From Phycisphaerae bacterium (GTDB taxonomy: Bacteria > Planctomycetota > Phycisphaerae > Sedimentisphaerales > SG8-4), in the NCBI GenBank assembly GCA_030603035.1, contig JAUVYQ010000074.1:1-12893 (forward strand): 12,893 nt of DNA. Direction: 5' to 3'. The notes beneath the pieces were generated by a model that was given only the letters and a program-made list of their open reading frames with translations, ran no database searches and was not told the origin of the DNA. The position numbers and the translations under genes are program-made. Below are positions 7,902 through 12,893 of this stretch, piece after piece; within the stretch, counting starts at the first letter, position 1, and every line of letters starts with the position of its first letter.

Positions 7902-8828
7902 TTACAGCCAACTGATGTCACAATAATAACCAATTGTTGCTAAAATAATAGCGGCTGCCAGAGCAATGCCGCAGTAAACCCAGAAGAATTTCATTGCCTG
8001 GTCAATACGAACGCGCGGGTTCGTATTCTTTATCAAAATCAACAAGACCAACACCAACACATACTTACCAATTCCCGTCCACGAGTTTACTTCGAAGCCG
8101 CCGAGGAACACCATCACTAAAAACAACGGCAAAGCCACGAGCATTATTGCGTGGGCAAGCTTCCAGACAGCAAGCAGAGCTCCTGAGTACTCCATCAAAA
8201 CGCCGCTTCCAAGCTCGGTCTCCGCTTCGGCTATATCAAACGGCACAAAGCCGAGTTTTGCCTGAACACACAACAAAGCAACCAGAAATGCCAGCATATT
8301 GGATATACTGAAAACGGTCGTATGCTGAGCAATTTCGGCCAAGTCAAGCGTTCCACCGGTTTTTATAATCACGACTATAAAGGCCAGCACCAGCGGCAGC
8401 TCATAGCCCATAATCAGTTTCATTTCCCGACTTGTTCCAACCGCCGCGTGAGGACTGGCGCTGGCGCTGCTGCCGAGAATCAATGCCAGCGAAGGCAGCA
8501 CCATTAGATAAATCGCTACGATAATGTCACCGACAAAGGGCTTTGCCGGAACGAAAGTTATGCGCCAGAGCATTGTCGAAAGCAACAGCACCCCCGCCAT
8601 CCCGACAAGGGGTGCTGCCATAAAGACGATTTGTTGAGCCTGCTGCGGTATAAGTATTTCCTTGCCCATCAATTTTGCGACGTCATAAAACGGCTGAAAG
8701 AGCGGCGGCCCCACTCGCCACTGCACAAGGGCGCTGACCTTACGCACTATCCAAGACGCAATCAGGCCGAAAACCACGGTACCCGGAATAACAACAATCC
8801 AGAATAAAACATTTAATGGCAAACTCAT
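7902..8828 (-). CDS. NuoH/MbhM-like membrane anchor subunit
   Basis: A 308-residue membrane protein with about eight helices, of the NuoH/HycD/EchB/MbhM family. It anchors the hydrogenase arm and provides part of the first ion channel. Conserved stretches are QWRVGPPLFQPFYDVAKLMG (37-56) in the loop after helix 1, Glu143 in MGYELPLVLAF, and the acidic loop FDIAEAETELGSGVLMEYSG (197-216). I start it at the ATG 8828-8826 because this gives the ATGA overlap with the ferredoxin gene that is seen elsewhere in the operon, and because the hydrophobic N-terminus begins right there. The open frame extends 13 codons further to a GTG, but that part lies wholly within the ferredoxin gene and adds an unfamiliar charged lead. 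Confidence 0.93.
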   Translation of the reverse strand: MSLPLNVLFWIVVIPGTVVFGLIASWIVRKVSALVQWRVGPPLFQPFYDVAKLMGKEILIPQQAQQIVFMAAPLVGMAGVLLLSTMLWRITFVPAKPFVGDIIVAIYLMVLPSLALILGSSASASPHAAVGTSREMKLIMGYELPLVLAFIVVIIKTGGTLDLAEIAQHTTVFSISNMLAFLVALLCVQAKLGFVPFDIAEAETELGSGVLMEYSGALLAVWKLAHAIMLVALPLFLVMVFLGGFEVNSWTGIGKYVLVLVLLILIKNTNPRVRIDQAMKFFWVYCGIALAAAIILATIGYYCDISWL

Positions 8829-9349
8829 TTCTTTGCTTTTTCCTCTTCTCTCAAAAATGGCTTCCACAAACTGCCGCCAGCCACTTTAACGACGATATCT
8901 TCAAAGACCTCTATCAAATCACCTTTCACGACAACTTCTTTATAATCTATGCTTTCGTCCTCACAGGTAGTAACACACAACGGCTTTTCGCCCTGCCTGA
9001 GCCTATTTTTGCAGACATCGCAAACGCTGGAGGGATATGGTATCAAATCGGTGTATATCGTTCCAAACGGGCAGGCTATCGCACAAGTGCCGCAGCCGGT
9101 GCACAACATATTCGCCCGTTTAAGAATGCCAGCATCATCATTTTCTGTCGGCACCTTCTCTAAAGCCCCCTGGGGACAGGCCTCGATGCACGGGGCGGCC
9201 TCGCACCTGCGGCAAATTAAGGCGAAACGAATCTTTTCCAGCAGCGAGTCGATGCCTTTGTTTTCAGGGTGATGCTTATATGAACACTGCACTTCGGATT
9301 CGCCCTGAAGTTTGCATTTTGCCAGATCGATTATTAACTTCGCACCCAT
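8825..9349 (-). CDS. Multi-cluster ferredoxin-like electron-transfer subunit (HycB/CooF type)
   Basis: A 174-residue iron-sulfur protein that probably passes electrons to the small subunit. Two complete motifs are visible: Cys46, 49, 54 and 58 (CRRCEAAPCIEACPQGALE), and Cys83, 86, 89 and 93 (CTGCGTCAIACPFG). Cys110 and 113 with Cys125 and 129 form another pair, with Cys12 and Cys22 near the N-terminus; this matches the 3-4 cluster HycB/DmsB-like plan rather than the two-cluster NuoI plan. I chose the ATG at 9349. The frame is open upstream to a TTG at 9418, but those 23 codons are almost entirely a heptamer repeat array and the first conserved residues follow the ATG. The local ribosome binding site is weak because the repeat ends at the ATG. 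Confidence 0.9.
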   Translation of the reverse strand: MGAKLIIDLAKCKLQGESEVQCSYKHHPENKGIDSLLEKIRFALICRRCEAAPCIEACPQGALEKVPTENDDAGILKRANMLCTGCGTCAIACPFGTIYTDLIPYPSSVCDVCKNRLRQGEKPLCVTTCEDESIDYKEVVVKGDLIEVFEDIVVKVAGGSLWKPFLREEEKAKK

Positions 9350-9404
9350 ATCTCGTGTCCCGTATCTCGTGGCTCGTGACCCGTGGTTCGATTCACGATT
9401 CACG
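9349..9404. repeat. Eight-unit degenerate heptamer array
   Basis: Fifty-six bases divide into eight consecutive 7-base units. On the minus strand they follow a CGRGNYA-like pattern: CGTGAAT occurs twice, then diverged units, then CGAGATA, CGGGACA and CGAGATA. CG at positions 1-2 is invariant. The array fills the gap between the HydG-like stop and the ferredoxin subunit, and its last base is the A of the ferredoxin ATG. It has no stop codon in the ferredoxin frame, so it could add an N-terminal extension if an upstream TTG or GTG were used. Heptamer arrays of this general kind are known as dispersed non-coding repeats in other bacteria, for example the cyanobacterial STRR sequences; a link to those is not implied. 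Confidence 0.75.
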
Positions 9405-9408
9405 TTTT

Positions 9409-10230
9409 TTAATCCCAAATATCCGGGTAGTCCTTTATCTGCTCATAGGTAAAAACCGGGCCATCTTTGCAGACGTAATATTTGCCGAGCATACAATGGC
9501 CACATTTACCTATTCCGCAGCTCATATTTTTTTCCATTGAAAGATAAATATTCTCAGCCGGAAACCCAAACTCCAGCAATTTTAAGGTGGCAAATTTCAT
9601 CATAATAGGCGGTCCGCAAACCACCGCCACGGCGTTTTTAATGTTCACATCCTTCGGCGACAGTATCGTAGTTACCACGCCGACGTTGCCGTCCCACCCT
9701 CCGTTTGCCTCATCGACGGTAAGCTTTATCTTTACACCGGCAATTTTCTGCCAGGGCCCAAAAAGTGTATTTTTGTAGATAAAATCATCAGGTGTTCTGG
9801 CTCCGAATCGGCAAACCACGGATTTGAAATCTTTTATTCTATCGACCAGGGTCAAAAATAATGACCTCATTGGTGCCAAACCTACACCACCAGCGACAAT
9901 ATAGATATATTTGCCAACAAAATCATCAATCGGATAGCCGTTACCATAAGGCCCGCGAATACCAACTTTTTGTCCTTTCTTGCACTGGTGTAATAAAGCT
10001 GTCACCCGTCCGGCTTTCATAATGGTAATCTCTATCTTCTCAGTATCAGCCGGCGACGAGGAAGGGGTGAACGGCGCTTCGCCTTCGCCCGGCAAAGTCA
10101 GCTCCACAAACTGGCCTGTTTCAAACTTGAAATCCTCTTCCGGCACAACGACAAAAGTTTTAATCGTTGGAGATTCATCGATAATATCAACGATTTCGCC
10201 GTCTACAGGTTGATAGGGGTTTTGGCTCAT
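9409..10230 (-). CDS. HydG-like FAD/NAD(P)-binding, [2Fe-2S] subunit (sulfhydrogenase gamma / PyrK-type reductase)
   Basis: A 273-residue soluble flavoprotein of the ferredoxin-NADP reductase superfamily, closest in layout to sulfhydrogenase subunit gamma and PyrK. The FAD domain is about 1-105, with FTPSSSP (54-60) where the usual RxYS motif lies and RGPYGNGYP (92-100). The NAD(P) domain follows, with AGGVGLAPMRSL (113-124) and CGPPIMM (205-211). The C-terminal [2Fe-2S] motif is Cys238, 243, 246 and 254 (SCGIGKCGHCMLG then YYVC). It should exchange electrons between NAD(P)H and the HydB-like partner encoded just upstream, with which it overlaps by ATGA. Whether it prefers NADH or NADPH cannot be read here; Rex control argues for NADH. 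Confidence 0.92.
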   Translation of the reverse strand: MSQNPYQPVDGEIVDIIDESPTIKTFVVVPEEDFKFETGQFVELTLPGEGEAPFTPSSSPADTEKIEITIMKAGRVTALLHQCKKGQKVGIRGPYGNGYPIDDFVGKYIYIVAGGVGLAPMRSLFLTLVDRIKDFKSVVCRFGARTPDDFIYKNTLFGPWQKIAGVKIKLTVDEANGGWDGNVGVVTTILSPKDVNIKNAVAVVCGPPIMMKFATLKLLEFGFPAENIYLSMEKNMSCGIGKCGHCMLGKYYVCKDGPVFTYEQIKDYPDIWD

Positions 10231-11282
10231 TTTGCAATTTTCGCTTTTTTCTTACCTTTACCTTTAAGCTCTTCACTCAATTTCTTTAATATGGCTCGGA
10301 TATCCATTCCGCCGGCATCGGCATCAACACATCTGCCACAGCCGACACACATATCGATGCCATACCTATCGAAAAAATAAACAAACTTGTGCAGAAGACG
10401 GTGTTTGATTCTATCGCCGAGTATTTTGTATGGATTTGCGCCGCCGGCTACAGCGGCGTAGGCCTGCCTCATACAACTGTCCCACATCTTCATCTTGGCA
10501 AAGTAATCTTTCTGTTTAGTATCATAAAGATAGAAACAGTGACAGGTAGGACAGACCCTCGTACAGGCCTGGCATTCGACACAATTTTGCGCTTCGACAT
10601 CAAAGACATCGGAATCCTGATTATTTTCCACGATTTCCTTGATTGGCGCATCGAAACGGAGTTCGGCATTGTTTTGCTCAAGCTGATTTTGCGTCCCGGC
10701 CCTGTTTTCGTCTCGTTCGGCCAGTAAAGTCTCACCGGCCTCGGCAAAAAGGCCGGAGTGTTTTTCTACAAAATCTTTGCCCTTTTGCGAGCCTGCCTTG
10801 ATAATAAAGCCGTCCTTTACCTTCGAAACATTCAAATCGAATCCGCTCCGGGCAAAGGGCCGCCCATCGAAAAGGCTGCAGAAGCAACTCTCGCCCGGCT
10901 CGGAGCAATCGGACGAGATTATAAACATATTCTCACGTCGCGCCACATAAAACGGGTCCCGAAATTCCTCATCTGCAAAAACCTTATCCAGGATTTCGAT
11001 GGAGCGCAAATCACAGTCTTTAAGACCGAATACAGCGAACGGTTTTACCTCCTCCGGCTCAGCCGCCTCGGGGAAAATTGCAGCAAGCTCGCACATCGGA
11101 AATAAAAATTCCTTTATCGGCGTACAAGTGCGTATGTTACTAAATTCCACCGGAGTCCCGGCAGAAAGGTCGTATCTACTATATACGTAATGCTCTCCGG
11201 TTTTCTTCGGAACATAAAGCTCCATCTGTCCGGCCACAGCATCCAGGAACGGCTTTAATTTACTTATAAAGACGGTTTCCAT
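10227..11282 (-). CDS. HydB-like 4Fe-4S dicluster protein (sulfhydrogenase beta family)
   Basis: A 351-residue iron-sulfur protein of the sulfhydrogenase subunit beta family, expected to relay electrons between the HydG-like flavoprotein and the hydrogenase. The first cluster motif is complete: Cys234, 237, 240 and 244 (CVECQACTRVCPTCHCF), and WDSC at 267-270 is also a family feature. The second, CVGCGRC (Cys312, 315 and 318), lacks the usual fourth cysteine: the fourth-ligand position is Asp322 in VDADAGGMD. A region around 185-225 is a low-conservation Glu/Gln/Asn-rich insertion. I start at the ATG 11282-11280, with AGGTGG eight bases upstream; the GTG four codons earlier overlaps that site. 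A 27-base gap separates it from rex. Confidence 0.9.
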   Translation of the reverse strand: METVFISKLKPFLDAVAGQMELYVPKKTGEHYVYSRYDLSAGTPVEFSNIRTCTPIKEFLFPMCELAAIFPEAAEPEEVKPFAVFGLKDCDLRSIEILDKVFADEEFRDPFYVARRENMFIISSDCSEPGESCFCSLFDGRPFARSGFDLNVSKVKDGFIIKAGSQKGKDFVEKHSGLFAEAGETLLAERDENRAGTQNQLEQNNAELRFDAPIKEIVENNQDSDVFDVEAQNCVECQACTRVCPTCHCFYLYDTKQKDYFAKMKMWDSCMRQAYAAVAGGANPYKILGDRIKHRLLHKFVYFFDRYGIDMCVGCGRCVDADAGGMDIRAILKKLSEELKGKGKKKAKIAK

Positions 11283-11309
11283 CTTTTTTTCCACCTACGC
11301 CTTAGCAGC

Positions 11310-11933
11310 TCAACCTGCCGGCATATAATACGGCAGACGAGCAAGGTCCATCGCAATATCAATAGTTATCACTTTGACATTCTTGGGCACTATTATATGA
11401 TGCGGAGAAAAATTCAAGATACCCTTTACGCCTGCTTTGACCAGTGCGTCGGCTGTTTGCTGAGCGGCGTCCCGGGGAACGGTTATAATCGCAAGATTGA
11501 TTTTTCGTTTTTTCAACGTCCGCAGATTTGAAACGTCTTCAATCGTAATGTTCTTTATTTTCCTGCCGATTTTTTTAGGATTAATATCGAAAGCGGCAGC
11601 GATGTCGAAACCATATATTCCAAACCCCGGATATGCCAGAACAGCCGAGCCCAGATTACCAACTCCAACTAAAGCCGCTCTGCGGACAACTCTGAGTTTG
11701 AGGATTTTATTAATTTGCTTTACCAGCTTTTCAATGTTGTAGCCAACTCCGGGAGTGCCGAAATCGCCGAAGTAGGAAAAATCCTTTCTTATCTGCGAGG
11801 GATTAATGCCGAGGCAACCGGCCAGATTTCGGCTGGATACGCTCTGCTGCCCCTGTTCTGACAAAAACAGCAGCCTCCTGAGATAAATCGGCAACCGCCG
11901 AATAGTCTCATCTGGAATCTTATGGTACCTCAT
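11310..11933 (-). CDS. rex: Redox-sensing transcriptional repressor Rex
   Basis: A 207-residue Rex protein of normal length. The N-terminal winged helix (about 8-80) contains NPSQIRKDFSYFGDFGTPGV (44-63), the most conserved family stretch. The Rossmann domain has ALVGVGNLGSAVLAYPGF (87-104) for NADH/NAD+ binding, AFDINPKKIG, and the C-terminal domain-swap helix IDIAMDLARLPYYM. Family knowledge: Rex binds DNA at low NADH/NAD+ and releases it when NADH rises. It is the first gene of the hydrogenase operon, 27 bases before the HydB-like gene, and a candidate operator lies 27 bases before its own start, so it probably autoregulates the whole operon. No clear ribosome binding site precedes the ATG. 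Confidence 0.96.
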   Translation of the reverse strand: MRYHKIPDETIRRLPIYLRRLLFLSEQGQQSVSSRNLAGCLGINPSQIRKDFSYFGDFGTPGVGYNIEKLVKQINKILKLRVVRRAALVGVGNLGSAVLAYPGFGIYGFDIAAAFDINPKKIGRKIKNITIEDVSNLRTLKKRKINLAIITVPRDAAQQTADALVKAGVKGILNFSPHHIIVPKNVKVITIDIAMDLARLPYYMPAG

Positions 11934-11959
11934 AAATTATACTACGGCTTATTTAGCAC

Positions 11960-11977
11960 TTGAGTTCACATTCACAA
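11960..11977. promoter_or_regulatory. Candidate Rex operator
   Basis: TTGAGTTCACATTCACAA spans 18 bases in the Rex-box arrangement of two 7-base half-sites around a 4-base centre. The right half TTCACAA matches the known consensus TTGTGAA-N4-TTCACAA perfectly; the left half TTGAGTT matches 4 of 7. It lies directly downstream of the predicted transcription start (about 11979), so bound Rex would block initiation. The position in front of rex itself supports the assignment; the weak left half limits it. Confidence 0.65.
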
Positions 11978-11985
11978 ACTCGAAG

Positions 11986-12015
11986 ATTATAGCTTATAGA
12001 ACGATTGTCCGTCAA
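11986..12015 (-). promoter_or_regulatory. Sigma-70-type promoter of the rex-hydrogenase operon
   Basis: On the minus strand TTGACG (12015-12010) is separated by 18 bases from TATAAT (11991-11986). This is a perfect -10 box, a five-of-six -35 box and near-ideal spacing. Predicted transcription starts near 11979, giving a leader of about 46 bases before rex. A promoter this close to consensus would be strong and therefore needs a repressor, which fits the adjacent Rex-box-like site. Confidence 0.8.
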
Positions 12016-12122
12016 GGAAGTTTGCCTATTTGGTTAATAAAATATTCTTTGCTTAATTTCTTTATAGATATGAAGTTACCGCATATATCCAGGAAAAGTG
12101 CAAAAAAATAAATTTTTTTTAT

Positions 12123-12151
12123 TTTACGACACACCGATAGCCTGATATTGT
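12123..12151 (+). promoter_or_regulatory. Weak candidate promoter for the plus-strand genes
   Basis: TTTACG (12123-12128), a 17-base spacer and TATTGT (12146-12151) each match the sigma-70 boxes at four of six positions. A run of A and T bases at 12101-12121 immediately upstream is placed like an UP element. Such weak matches arise by chance in AT-rich DNA, so this is only a suggestion. Confidence 0.3.
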
Positions 12152-12250
12152 TTAATGGAAAAATCGAGAACTTAAATGGAAGTTGCAACAACACAGTTTA
12201 ATCGTTAAAATGAATCACCAAAACAAATATCGCAATGTAAGGAGGTTACT

Positions 12251-12501
12251 ATGACGAAAAAAAACGCCTGGCTTTTGATTCCGGCTTTGGTCTCAAAGGC
12301 AAATTTAACAAAATTTCCCTTACACATATTGCCCGCGGAGTGTATTCGGTTGCAATTCCGGCTGAGAGAATCGGCCAGGCCGACATAGAGTATCACATTA
12401 AGGTATGCTCGGCTGACGGTCAGGAAATTTATTTCCCCGCCGCCGCCCCACAAATCAATCAGACGGTAGTGATAATGGCAAGCTCGATGTTGCATAGTTG
12501 A
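12251..12501 (+). pseudogene. Frameshifted remnant resembling a C-terminal beta-sandwich of a secreted protein
   Basis: AAGGAGGT four bases before ATG 12251 is an excellent ribosome binding site, but that frame runs only 45 codons, to TAG at 12386-12388. The protein-like signal is in the -1 frame, ending with TGA at 12499-12501: about 80 residues including LTHIARGVYSVAIPAE, then IEYHIKVCSADGQEIYFP and [11 protein letters not shown]. This looks like the end of an Ig/FN3-like domain found at the C-terminus of large secreted carbohydrate-active proteins; that match is from memory and not certain. The frame is closed by TAA at 12238-12240, so no larger protein is present upstream. The two frames meet in a run of eight A at 12257-12264. 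It may be a decayed fragment, a small gene with a one-base indel, or a sequencing error. Confidence 0.5.
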
Positions 12502-12544
12502 TGTTCGTTATGAGAATCAAAGAGCACAAAAAGGAGAAGTTAAG

Positions 12545-12893
12545 ATGAGCAAATACGATTACACACGCCGCGATTTCCTAAAGGCAGTTGGTCTGGCCGC
12601 AGCATCACTGGCCATTCCGGGATGTGTCAACGGACCTCAACAGCTTGTGCGCGGTTCGTCCCGGAACAAGCCCAATTTCATTTTAATCCACATCGACGAT
12701 TTAGGCTGGATGGACACCGGCTGTTACGGCAGCAAGTTCTACGAAACGCCGAACATTGACCGCCTCGCTGCCGATGGTATGCGGTTCACCAACGGCTATG
12801 CCGCCTGTGCAGTCTGCTCGCCGACGCGGGCGGCCGTAATGACAGGGCGCTACCCGGCCCGCCTCGGCGTTACCGACTGGATCCGCGCCCGCT
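12545..12893 (+). CDS. Tat-exported sulfatase, formylglycine type (partial, N-terminal 116 residues)
   Basis: The first 116 codons of a type I sulfatase, cut by the right edge; family members usually have 450-600 residues. Residues 7-13 (TRRDFLK) are a twin-arginine export motif followed by a hydrophobic stretch. IPGC at 24-27 may be a lipobox, so the enzyme could be a lipoprotein. [14 protein letters not shown] (44-57) carries the metal-binding aspartates 51 and 52. [11 protein letters not shown] (68-78) is typical. CSPTR has Cys91, the residue converted to formylglycine, and Arg95. It hydrolyses sulfate esters, probably on polysaccharides, in the periplasm or at the cell surface; the substrate cannot be told from this part. 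AAGGAG (12531-12536) lies eight bases before the ATG. It is divergent from the hydrogenase operon. Confidence 0.95.
   Translation, partial: MSKYDYTRRDFLKAVGLAAASLAIPGCVNGPQQLVRGSSRNKPNFILIHIDDLGWMDTGCYGSKFYETPNIDRLAADGMRFTNGYAACAVCSPTRAAVMTGRYPARLGVTDWIRAR

Larger units (their letters stand above)
11934..12250. other. Divergent AT-rich regulatory interval
   Basis: This 317-base stretch between rex and the plus-strand genes has no credible coding frame. It is AT-rich and holds the operon promoter and Rex-box-like site (11960-12015), a tract of A and T runs at 12101-12121, a weak plus-strand promoter candidate (12123-12151), a small palindrome TTTAA-TCG-TTAAA (12197-12209), and a near-perfect Shine-Dalgarno AAGGAGGT (12239-12246) ahead of the ATG at 12251. 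Open frames here are short and have no recognisable features. Confidence 0.7.

Noticed and set aside
5820..8828. Complex I (NADH:quinone oxidoreductase) interpretation of the Nuo-like genes
   Set aside because: The NuoD-like protein has both CxxC pairs of the [NiFe] site, and there are no NuoE, F, G, I, J, K or A genes in a nuo arrangement. A group 4 hydrogenase fits better.
8829..8867. GTG start of the NuoH-like protein 13 codons upstream
   Set aside because: The added residues are charged, unlike the family, and the ATG at 8828 gives the ATGA overlap used at several other junctions of the operon.
9349..9404. CRISPR-like array
   Set aside because: Units are 7 bases, directly adjacent and degenerate, with no spacers and no cas genes.
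9349..9418. N-terminal extension of the ferredoxin subunit from a TTG at 9418
   Set aside because: The extension is almost wholly the heptamer array, has no good ribosome binding site, and conserved sequence begins only after the ATG at 9349.
12251..12388. A 45-residue secreted peptide (Lys-Lys then a hydrophobic stretch) from the ATG frame
   Set aside because: The signal-peptide-like look is brief, the rest resembles an out-of-frame reading, and the -1 frame has much more protein-like sequence.
12012..12495. Minus-strand open frames of 60 and 96 codons (12012-12194 and 12205-12495)
   Set aside because: They lie in AT-rich regulatory DNA or antisense to the plus-strand remnant, with no motif; the second has no sensible promoter context.

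Overview
The window looks like part of a chromosome from an anaerobic or facultatively anaerobic bacterium, probably of the Planctomycetes/PVC group. This assignment is an inference. It rests on a bacterial Rex regulator, an anaerobic-type energy-conserving hydrogenase, a Tat-exported formylglycine sulfatase of the kind that is abundant in those bacteria, and moderate G+C. No rRNA or other marker gene is present to confirm it.

About 92% of the window (1-11933) is a single tightly packed operon on the minus strand, read from right to left. It starts with a consensus sigma-70-type promoter (12015-11986) and a Rex-box-like operator (11977-11960). Gene order is: rex; a HydB-like iron-sulfur protein; a HydG-like FAD/NAD(P)/[2Fe-2S] protein; a multi-cluster ferredoxin subunit; a hydrogenase core of NuoH-, NuoB-, NuoC- and NuoD-like subunits; then an Mrp-type antiporter module of a large NuoL/HyfB-like subunit, a fused MbhD/MbhE-like subunit, and MnhB, C, D, E, F and G. 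MnhG runs off the left edge. The large subunit keeps both CxxC pairs of the [NiFe] site, so this is a group 4 respiratory hydrogenase and not complex I or a plain Mrp antiporter. Most junctions overlap or are only a few bases long. The two widest gaps are exactly where short repeat elements sit (373-475 and 9349-9404).

Inferred mechanism: NAD(P)H, or another low-potential donor, exchanges electrons through the HydG-like flavoprotein, the HydB-like protein and the ferredoxin subunit to the NuoB-like cluster. Protons are then reduced (or H2 oxidised) at the NuoD-like [NiFe] site, coupled to H+/Na+ movement through two large antiporter-like subunits and the small Mnh proteins. Rex senses NADH/NAD+ and is the first gene of the operon, so expression probably rises when NADH accumulates.

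The right end (12241-12893) reads on the plus strand, divergent from the operon. It holds a short frameshifted remnant that resembles the C-terminal beta-sandwich of a secreted protein, with an almost perfect ribosome binding site, and then the first 116 codons of a Tat-exported sulfatase cut by the window edge. This probably begins a polysaccharide-degradation or sulfatase locus unrelated to the hydrogenase. The AT-rich interval 11934-12250 is the divergent regulatory region. I saw no tRNA, rRNA, CRISPR array, transposase or integrase.
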